Shown here: positions 11,933-20,953 of the stretch, piece by piece
Numbering within the stretch: the stretch's first letter is position 1
Layout of the letters: every line of letters starts with the position of its first letter
From: Bugulina stolonifera
Taxonomy: Eukaryota > Bryozoa > Gymnolaemata > Cheilostomatida > Bugulidae
Length of the DNA stretch: 64,000 nt
Assembly: GCA_935421135.1 (NCBI GenBank)
Contig: OW285190.1
Coordinates: forward strand, 20,222,501 to 20,286,500
Direction: 5' to 3'
Position numbers and translations under genes: made by a program
Notes under the pieces: model-generated
What the model was told of the DNA's origin: nothing
The model's database searches: none
What the model saw: the letters and a program-made list of their open reading frames with translations, nothing else

Positions 11933-14900
11933 ATGGCTGATACTTGGCAATATCAGAAGCCTTCTAAACATGTGTCCGTCAGTGACATACCTGATAATAT
12001 TGACGAGAGTAAGGTGAGCCTAGTGAACATACATGTAGTATACGCTGTCCACATGGTCTAGTGGACACTGTTCACATGGTCTAGTGGACACTGTCCACAT
12101 GGTCTAGTGGACACTGTCCACATGGTCTAGTGAACACTGTCCACATGGTCTAGTGGACACTGTCCGCATGGTCTAGTGGGCATAGTGCACATGGTCTAGT
12201 GGACATACATGTAAATACGCTGTCCACATGGTCTAGTGGACACTGTCCGCATGGTCTAGTGGACACTGTCCGCATGGTCTAGTGGACACTGTCCGCATGG
12301 TCTAGTGGACACTGTCCGCATGGTCTAGTGGACACTGTCCGCATGGTCTAGTGAACACTGTCCGCATGGTCTAGTGGGCATAGTGCACATGGTCTAGTGG
12401 ACATAGCACACACTTTCCACAGAGTAGTTTGACATTGGTTGGTGTATGTTGTATGACAACTAAACTGTATTTCTGTTTGATATATGGGTACTTCACTGTT
12501 TTCCTGTTGGGTGAATGCGTGATTACATGTATATCTACATTGTATATTAACTTTTACAGTTGGCCAGACTGCTGAATGACATGGATGTGAACTTTGAAGA
12601 CATTCGGCTGATTCCAAAGAAAGGTAAGTCGATATGCAATACAGTCGGAAAGTTGATATGCAATACAGGTGGTAAGTTGATATGCAATACAGTCGGTAAG
12701 TTGATATGCAATACAGTCGGTAAGTTGATATACAATACAGTCGGTAGGTTGAGATACAATACAGTTGGTAGGTTGATATACAATACAATTGGCAAGTTGA
12801 TATGCAATACAAGGTAGAACTGCTTGATTTGTAACATTCACTATAGTATTAATACCTCATGGTATACTGTATGCTAGTAGCACACAGTGACACAACACTT
12901 AGTGCAGTATGTATTCTGCTTGTAGGACTGCACGCCAAGGCTCATGCTTTAGTGACTTTCTACAATACGAAGGAGGCCATGGACTGGGTAGAAGATCACA
13001 AGGTAAGTCATACTACTAGTACTGATATCTCTACTAGTACTAGTACTGATATCTCTACTAGTACTAGTACTGATAACTCTACTAGTACTAGTACTGATAA
13101 CTCTACTAGTACTAGTACTGATAACTCTACTAGTACTGATAACTCTACTAGTACTGGTCCTGATAACTCTACTAGTACTGGTCCTGATAACTATACTAGT
13201 ACTAGTACTGATAACTCTACTAGTACTGATAACTCTACTAGTACTGATAACTCTACTAGTACTGATAACTCTACTAGTACTGATAACTCTACTAGTACTA
13301 GTACTGATATTTCTACTACTATTCTAATTCTGTTAGCCTGTGGATCATATTGCTCTACTGCTGGCTTGTAGGGGGTGGTTAGTTTGTTACCCGATCTCAC
13401 ATGTCCACTAGGGTATGCTCAGCCTACTATGGAGACAGACAGAAAGACACTTTGGAAGTGTATGGTGAGTGACATTTACACTTGATATACACATGTACTG
13501 ATATTCGTGTGTGATATGCTCTAGATATCAGTGTACATGTGTACATTGGATATACACATGTACTGGTATTCGTGTGTGATATGCTTTAGATATCAGTGTG
13601 AATGTGTACACTTGATATGCACATGTACTGATATTCGTGTGTGATATGCTCTAGATATCAGTGTACATGTGTACACTTGATATACACATGTACTGGTATT
13701 CGTGTGTGATATGCTCTAGATATCAGTGTGAATGTGTACACTTGATATGCACATGTACTGATATTCGTGTGTGATATGCTCTAGATATCAGTGTACATGT
13801 GTACACTTGATATACACATGTACTGGTATTCGTGTGTGATATGCTTTAGATATCAGTGTACATGTGTACACTTGATATACACATGTACTGGTATGCGTGT
13901 GTGATATGCTCTAGATATCAGTGTGAATGTGTACATTGGATATACACATGTACTGATATTCGTGTGTGATATGCTCTAGATATCGGTGTACATGCGTACA
14001 CTTGATATACACATGTACTGGTATGCGTGTGTGATATGCTCTAGATATCAGTGTGAATGTGTACATTGGATATACACATGTACTGGTATTCGTGTGTGAT
14101 ATGCTCTAGATATCAATGTACATGCGTACTGCTGTACTCGCTACCTTTTACTTGGACTGTCTATTGGTTGCAGTGTGGAGCCCTCAATGTTGAGTTGAGG
14201 AAGGCTTGTTTCAAGTGTCTGGAGGCCAGACCTGTGGGCTCTGTTTCACATAGTAGGGGAAGTGGTGCTCTCGGTCTACCCGGACAACCTGGTGCAGGTG
14301 AGTGTCTCTATATAACCTATAATTATATACTGGCCACTCAATTAAAGTAATGAAGTACTTCTAGTGACCTACATGCGTACTTCTAGTGACATACAAATGT
14401 ACTTCTAGTGACATACATGTGTACTTCTAGTGACCTACAAATGTACTTCTAGTGACCTACATATGTACTTCTAGTGACCTACATGTGTACTTCTAGTGAC
14501 CTACATGTGTACTTCTAGTGACCTACATGTGTACTTCTAGTGACATACATGTGTACTTCTAGTGACCTACAAATGTACTTCTAGTGACCTACATGTGTAC
14601 TTCTAGTGACCTACATGTGTACTTCTAGTGACCTACATGTGTACTTCTAGTGACCTACATGTGTACTTCTAGTGACCTACATGTGTACTTCTAATGACCT
14701 ACATGCGTACTTCTAGTGACCTACATGCGTACTTCTAGTGACCTACATGCGTACTTCTGGTGACCTACATGCGTACTTCTAGTGACCTACATGTGTACTT
14801 ATAGTAACCTACATGCTGATTCCATTTCAAAAACTTGAATGATCAAATAGTGACTGGTTCCATCAGAGGGGTATTGGTTGCTTTAAGGGGAGTGGTTAGA

Positions 14901-17900
14901 ACAGAGGGAGGAGTGGTTACAACAGTGGAGGAGTGGTTACAGCAGAGGGGGGAGTGGTTACAGCAGAGGGGGGAGTGGTTACAGCAGAGGGGGGAGTGGT
15001 TACAGCAGAGGGGGGAGTGGTTACAGCAGAGGGGGGAGTGGTTACAGCAGAGGGAGGAGTGGTTACAACAGTGGAGGAGTGGTTAGAACAGAGGGAGGAG
15101 CGGTTACAACAGTGGAGGAGTGGTTACAGCAGAGGAGGGAGTGGTTACAGCAGAGGGGGGAGTGGTTACAGCAGAGGGGAGAGTGGTTACAGCAGAGGGG
15201 GGAGTGGTTACAGCAGAGGGGGGAGTGGATACAGCAGAGGGGGGAGTGGTTCCAGCAGAGGGGAGGAGTGGTTGCATTATGCTAATAGTGAAGGATGGAC
15301 TGTCTGATTTCCTAATTAACACTTGCTATTATTTCATTATTGTTGTACCTTGACTCTCGGGACAAAAACTGGAATTATAAGTTAGAATCATAATATGTTG
15401 GTTAAACTGTCATAGTTGTGGAATTATGTGATTTAGGTAGGAATGGAGGCTATGATGGAGAAGATATGTATGATCCAGAGGAATCGGTGCGTCACTACAG
15501 ACGTCCCACTCTCAGGGGTAGGTATATGTATGTATGTGGAACTAATAATATACTATAATATAGTACATGTACTGATTGATATACAAGTTCATATGGACTG
15601 ATATACAAGTGCATGTGTACTGATATACAAGTAAATGTGTACTGATATACAAGTACATGTGTACTGATATACAAGTGCATATGTACTGATATACAAGTAA
15701 ATGTGTACTGATATACAAGTACATGTGTACTGATATACAAGTGCATGTGTACTGATATACAAGTGCATGTGTACTGATATACAAGTACATATGTACTGAT
15801 ATACACTACATGATCATAATGACTACATGATCATAATGACTACATGATCATAATGACTACATGATCATAATGACTACATGATCATAATGGCAGTGTTACA
15901 TGACTATTACTTGCTTTAAACTTTAACTGTTAGCTGCAAGCTTTACATAGTAGACTGTTGATAATATACAACGTAGAGTGTAGATTGTAGACAGTGTAAA
16001 CTGTTGTCAATGTAGAGTGTGGACACTGTAGTCAGTGTATACTGTAAGCAGTGTATGCTGTAGACTGTGTAGTCAGTGTAGAGTGTAGACAGTGTAGGCT
16101 GTAGACAGTGTAAACTGTCGTCAATGTAGAGTGTGGACACTAAATAGTCAGTGTATACTGTAGGCAGTGTAGACTGTAGACTGTGTAGTCAGTGTAGAGT
16201 GTAGACAGTGTAGGCTGTAGACAGTGTAGACTTTCATCAGTGTGGACTGTAGACAGTGGAGACACCGTAGACACTGTGGACACTGTAGACACTGTGGACA
16301 CTGTGGACACTGTAGGCTGTCATCAGGGTAGAGTGTAGACACTGTAGACAGTAATTCTGCTCTGTTTTATTGGTTTATAGGAGCTCACCCAGAGGATTAT
16401 GATCGGATGCCTCCAAGAGCGTATCCCAGGGAGCTTCCCAGAGCCTACAGGGAAGAAGAAAGACCATTTCCTGAAGAAGAGCTGAGACGCCCTAGGAGAT
16501 TCCCTGGTGAAGAGGGGAGACCTGTTCGGAGATTCCCTGGTGAAGAGGGGAGACCTGTTCGGGAATTTCCTGGTGAAGAAGGGAGACCTGTTCGGGAATT
16601 TCCTGGTGAAGAAGGGAGACCTGTTCGGAGATTCCCTGGTGAAGAAGGGAGACCTGTTCGGGGATTCCCCGGTGAAGAGGGCAGACCTGTTCGGGGATTC
16701 CCCGGTGAAGAGGGCAGACGCCCTAGGGAATTCCCGAATGCAGAAGTTATACCTGGCCGTGAGTTTCCAGGAGCCGAAAGGAGACCATCTTATCGTTACC
16801 CTGGGCCACCAGCGAGCTTCCCAGGTGGTCATAGCAGACCACCACACATGTTTCCAGGGCCTGGTGAAGTTAGGCCACCGCACAGATTTCCAGGGCCTGG
16901 TGGAAGACCACAGCGCCCATTTCTCGGACCTGATGGTAGACCAGTGCATAGATTCCCTGGTCAGGCAGCCAGACCACCATGGGGTCACCCAGGAGCGGGT
17001 CCAGGAGTTAGACCTCCTCTAGGGGTACACGGGCCAGCCAGGGCACCCGGCCCGGGTGGACATACTCCTTCAGGAGCTGCTGCTGCTGCTTCTGCTGCAG
17101 AGGATGGGACAGATCAGCTGGGAAAGAACCCTTGTAACAGTGAGTCTACCTAGCTCTAATGTAATACAATGTAATACAATGTAATACAATGTAATAGTGT
17201 GGAGTAATACAATATAATAGTATGGAATAATACAATATAATAGTGTGGAATAATACAATCCAATAGTGTGGAATAATGTAATGTATTCTGTAGCTGTTCT
17301 TCTAAGAGGTCTGGATGGATTATCAGATGAACAGAGAATACTGGACTCTCTGGCAAACATCACTTCATTGGAACCTAAGAACTGCTATGTCATGAGAAAC
17401 CTTAAGACAAATGTTTCACTTGGGTATGCCTGTATTATTGTGTTGTATTATTGTGTTATATTTGTACGATCATTCGCACTATTGGTCATAGAGTCATACG
17501 ATAAATCATATATGGTCATACTGCAGGTCATAGAGACGCACTGCAGATCATAAGGTCATACTCCATGTCATAAGGTCATACTGCAGATCATAAGGTCATA
17601 AGGTCATACTGTAGGTCATAAGGTCATACTGTAGGTCATAAGGTCATACTGTAGGTCATAAGGTCATGCTGTAGGTCATAAGGTCATACTGTAGGTCATA
17701 AGGTCATACTGTAGGTCATAAGGTCATGCTGTAGGTCATAAGGTCATACTGTAGGTTATAAGGTCATATTACAGGTCATTCATTTCTTCTGCAGATACGG
17801 ATTTATGGAGTTTGAGAGCGTGGCTGATGCTAAGAAAATTGTGGACTATTTTAGTTCTCGTCAGGCATTCGAAGTAGATGGGAAACTACTAATGGTTGAC

Positions 17901-19812
17901 TTTGCTAAGAACACATACAAAACTATGCAAGTATTTTATTGTAGTTATCAATACTACAATTGTATGCGTAATTGCTGGTGTTTCTATCCAATAGAATGGC
18001 AGGTATTATATTCATCTATCCAATAGAATGGCTGGTATTATATTCATCTGTCCAATAGAATGGCTGGTATTATGCTGGCTAAAGATCAGTACCAGACCCA
18101 GATGGCTGCCAAGGCTGAAAAGGAGAAGCTGATGAGACTGGAAGCTGAGGAGAAAGCCAAGAGGAGGGAAAAAGAGCGAGAGAGATTACAGGTAACATCA
18201 TAGGGAGCTAGTTGTATGCAGTGTATATATACAGTAACACCAGGGGGAGTTAACTGCATTTATATATTGTATATACAGTAACACCAGGGGGAGCTAGCTG
18301 TGTATACATGTATATATACAGTAACACCAGGGGGAGCTAACTGTATTTATATATTGTATGTATATACAGTAACACCAGGGGGAGTTAACTGCATTTATAT
18401 ATTGTATGTATATACAGTAACACCAGGGGGAGTTAACTGCATTTATATATTGTATATACAGTAACACCAGGGGGAGCTAGCTGTGTATACATGTATATAT
18501 ACAGTAACACCAGGGGGAGCTAGCTATATTCATATATTGTATGTAGATACAGTAACACCAGGGGGAGCTAGCTGTATTCATATATTGTATGTAGATGGAG
18601 CGAAGAGATATAGAGATGAAACAGCAGCAGGAGATGGCAAGAAAGAAAGCAGAAGAGGCTTTGGAGAAAATACGTAAGGAAAAGGCAGAGGTGCGTGTGT
18701 CTGACCACTTAAAATCTATATGTAGAACTGTCTACACATGTTGTACATGTATCAGTATAATATGTAGAACTGTCTACACACATTGTGCATGTATCAGTGT
18801 ATATGTAGAACTGTCTACACACACTGTACACGTATCAGTGTATATGTAGAACTGTCTACACACGTTGTACATGTTTCAGTGTATATGTAGAACTGTCTAC
18901 ACACAATGTACACGTATCAGTGTATATGTAGAACCGTCTACACACATTGTACATGTATCAGTGTATATGTAGAACTGTCTACACACACTGTACATGTATC
19001 AGTGTATATGTAGAACTGTCTACACACATTGTACATGTATCAGTGTATATGTAGAACTGTCTACACACATTGTACATGCATCAATGTATATGTAGAACTG
19101 TCTACACACATTGTACATGCATCAATGTATATGTAGAACTGTCTACACACATTGTGCATGTATCAGTGTATATGTAGAACTTTCTACACACATTGTACAT
19201 GTATCAGTGTATATGTAGAACTGTCTACACACATTGTACATGTATCAATGTATATGTAGAACTGTCTACACACATTGTACATGTATCAGTGTATATGTAG
19301 AACTGTCTACACACATTGTACATGTATCAATGTATATGTAGAACTGTCTACACACATTGTACATGTATCAGTGTATATGTAGAACTGTCTACACACATTG
19401 TATATTGTAGGTATATTGTATCACACGTACATCTATATCTTTGTAGGCAGCTGCGAAGGCCAGAGCTGAAGAGGAAGCCGCCGCTGCCGCCGCAGGTAGG
19501 TGACGCTATGTCATCGCTACATTTATTAAACATAAGGTGTAGTGTAGTCTTGTTTGCTGAATATTTATGGAGGCCACCGATGGGCTGGGACTCTGCTTAA
19601 TCACTGTCTCTTCGTTGGTAGAATAATGGGGTAGGGAACTGAACAAGGGAGGACAACTTCTCACTCTAGTATGTGTGTATAGTGTATTGTAAATAGCTTG
19701 TACGAGCTCGTATAACCCTGTCATTCATCTTACAGCTAAGTTTGCTGTGGAACCGTTCACTGGGTACAAGTATGACACTGAGACTGGGCTCTATGTGGAC
19801 CGTGGACAGTTT
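11933..19812 (+). CDS. RBM5/6/10-like RNA-binding protein, 13 exons
   Basis: Exons: 11933-12013, 12560-12623, 12926-13002, 13372-13464, 14174-14297, 15437-15517, 16381-17139, 17294-17423, 17795-17926, 18059-18191, 18595-18690, 19447-19495, 19736-19812 (632 residues, open at the end). All phases agree. RRM1 spans exons 1-4 (RNP1-like AHALVTF, then YNTKEAMDWVEDHK). A RanBP2-type zinc finger follows (LWKCM...CGALN...ACFKC). Exon 7 encodes a disordered Pro/Arg/Glu region with an 11-residue repeat. RRM2 follows (VLLRGLDG; GYGFMEF). Exons 10-12 are a charged coiled coil. Exon 13 (FTGYKYDTETGLYVD) looks like the first half of an OCRE repeat. The order RRM-ZnF-RRM-OCRE is that of RBM5/6/10, nuclear factors in 3' splice-site choice. 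No C2H2 finger or G-patch was found. Intron 9 seems to use a GC donor (ACTAT|gcaagt). The probable continuation is the exon at 20954. Confidence 0.8.
12045..12410. repeat. 22-23-bp intronic minisatellite
   Basis: About 16 copies of CATGGTCTAGTGGACACTGT with CC or CG ends, filling intron 1 of the RBM-like gene. Confidence 0.9.
12620..12815. repeat. 23-24-bp minisatellite starting at a splice donor
   Basis: About eight copies of GGTAAGTTGATATGCAATAC plus AGTC. The first copy begins at the donor of exon 2 (AAAG|gtaagtcgatatg), so several downstream copies carry a GGTAAGT motif. Confidence 0.9.
13010..13315. repeat. 12-18-bp minisatellite
   Basis: Alternating ACTAGTACTGATAACTCT and ACTAGT units in intron 3. 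The Ser/Thr/Asp-rich open frame across it is an artefact of an 18-bp unit without stops. Confidence 0.9.
13478..14135. repeat. ~63-bp minisatellite
   Basis: About ten copies of a unit with CACATGTACTGATATTCGTG and ATATGCTCTAGATATCAGTG in intron 4. Two subtypes (GTACATGTGT and GTGAATGTGT ends) alternate, suggesting a higher-order dimer. Confidence 0.9.
14350..14815. repeat. 22-bp minisatellite
   Basis: About 21 copies of TACTTCTAGTGACCTACATG(TG) in intron 5. Confidence 0.95.
14885..15270. repeat. 20-bp G-rich minisatellite
   Basis: About 19 copies of GAGTGGTTACAGCAGAGGGG in intron 5, strongly strand-asymmetric in G. Runs of four to six G occur in nearly every unit. Confidence 0.95.
15565..15890. 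repeat. 22-bp and 17-bp minisatellites
   Basis: About ten copies of GATATACAAGTACATGTGTA(CT) are followed at 15806-15890 by five copies of CTACATGATCATAATGA. Both lie in intron 6. Confidence 0.9.
15945..16345. repeat. irregular GTAGACTGT-type array
   Basis: Degenerate 9-12-bp units (GTAGACAGT, GTGGACACT, GTAGACTGT) arranged in a longer repeat of roughly 150 bp, filling the rest of intron 6. Confidence 0.85.
16495..16720 (+). repeat. 33-bp coding minisatellite in the RBM-like gene
   Basis: About seven tandem 33-bp units encode RRFPGEEGRPV and variants (REF, RGF) inside exon 7. The frame is kept and replacement changes are conservative, so it is a genuine coding repeat. Non-tandem variants of FPG...RPP continue to about 16990. 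Confidence 0.9.
17160..17280. repeat. short AT-rich repeats
   Basis: Copies of TGTAATACAA and GTGTGGAATAATACAATATA in intron 7. Confidence 0.8.
17530..17775. repeat. 20-bp minisatellite
   Basis: About 11 copies of AGGTCATACTGTAGGTCATA in intron 8, ending just before the acceptor of the RNP1 exon. Confidence 0.9.
17984..18075. repeat. triplicated splice acceptor
   Basis: Three copies of a roughly 36-bp unit containing TCCAATAGAATGGCTGGTAT. The third copy holds the acceptor used by exon 10 (ccaatag|AATGGCTGG). Using the first copy gives a stop codon, so the third is the sensible site. Confidence 0.85.
18195..18594. repeat. ~46-bp minisatellite filling intron 10
   Basis: About eight copies of a unit with CAGTAACACCAGGGGGAGCT and CATATATTGTATGTAGAT. 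The donor side (CAGgtaaca) and the acceptor side (tgtatgtag|ATGG) both resemble parts of the unit, so almost the whole intron is array. Confidence 0.9.
18715..19405. repeat. ~41-bp minisatellite
   Basis: About 17 copies of a unit with TATATGTAGAACTGTCTACA followed by CACATTGTACATGTATCAGT, filling intron 11. Confidence 0.95.
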
Positions 19813-19849
19813 GTAAGTCTATTATAATGATCCCTTATGTAGCACTATG

Positions 19850-19978
19850 TGTATGGTGTCACAGGCTATGTGTGCAGTATCACAGGCTTTGTGTGCGGAC
19901 AGTATCACAGGCTATCTGTGCAGTATCACAGGCTATCTGTGCAGTATCACAGACTATCTCTGCAGTAGCACAGGCTAT
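19850..19978. repeat. ~21-bp minisatellite
   Basis: About six copies of GTGCAGTATCACAGGCTATC in intron 13. The rest of this intron (19979-20953) is unique AT-rich DNA. A weak tRNA-like segment at 20385-20450 may be another SINE head. Confidence 0.8.
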
Positions 19979-20953
19979 ACACATATATTATATAACTATA
20001 AAGCTGACTTCTTTTTTTCTGCATTCTCTTTCTAAGGTCTAACAGATGACCTTCTCCACAGACTTGACCACTCTGTGAAAAAAATGTGCCATGACTTGCC
20101 TTGCATTAGTTGTCAACACTGTTTAGATGACCTGAGTATACACGTGTACCGATGTAATACTTATACTATGATGTGTCTACACGTGTATCGATGTGCTACC
20201 GAGTAAGGCTAACACACATCCTCCAATGGAAAGCACATCTCATAGATAAAGTCATTTATGAAGATAATATTGCACGCTTTAATTATAACTAAAAATAATG
20301 ACCAACAATAGTTAGTATTTGATTATTTATTAATTGACTAAACTACGAGTCTGTCTTTAAATAATCTTTGATAGTAGTAAGACTTTGCAGTCGATGCAGT
20401 GATATCTAGACCGTGAGGTTACGGGTTTATGTCCAGCTCCCTCTTGGATTGTTCTTTGAGTAGCAGAATAACTGCTTACTACACTCACCACACACATTTG
20501 ATCTTATAATTATTTTTTAATTTCATTTTAACTTTATTTATGACAAATATATACAATGAAATTCTTTGATTTGTTAAACTTTCTTAACTATTATAATATA
20601 AATATTCTGAACAGAACATGATTGTATAATTGGACATATTAACTTTTTAATTTTTAGTTAAATAATTGCTCAAATCTTTGTTGTTGGATTATCAGTGGGC
20701 CGCATGCAGGGAATAATCATCTCAATATTGAATCACATGCATTTCTCTAACCACTGATATACATGTATTGTGTGGCCAACATTGTTGTATTAAATTTAAT
20801 TCGAATACGTGGCAATTGACCCCAACTGACTTATTCGACCATTATGGGTTGCTAGCAGGAGTAGCTGCACTCAGATGTCGACAATTGCGCGACTCTCTAG
20901 TAAATAGTTTCTTAGGAGCAGACAAATAATGTTGTTTTACTCGGTTTTTATAG

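Noticed and set aside
12859..13371. 170-residue Ser/Thr/Asp-rich open frame
   Set aside because: It reads from exon 3 through the donor into the intronic ACTAGT array. Phase continuity supports splicing at 13002 instead.
16323..16988. 221-residue minus-strand open frame
   Set aside because: It is the antisense shadow of RBM-like exon 7 and its coding repeat.
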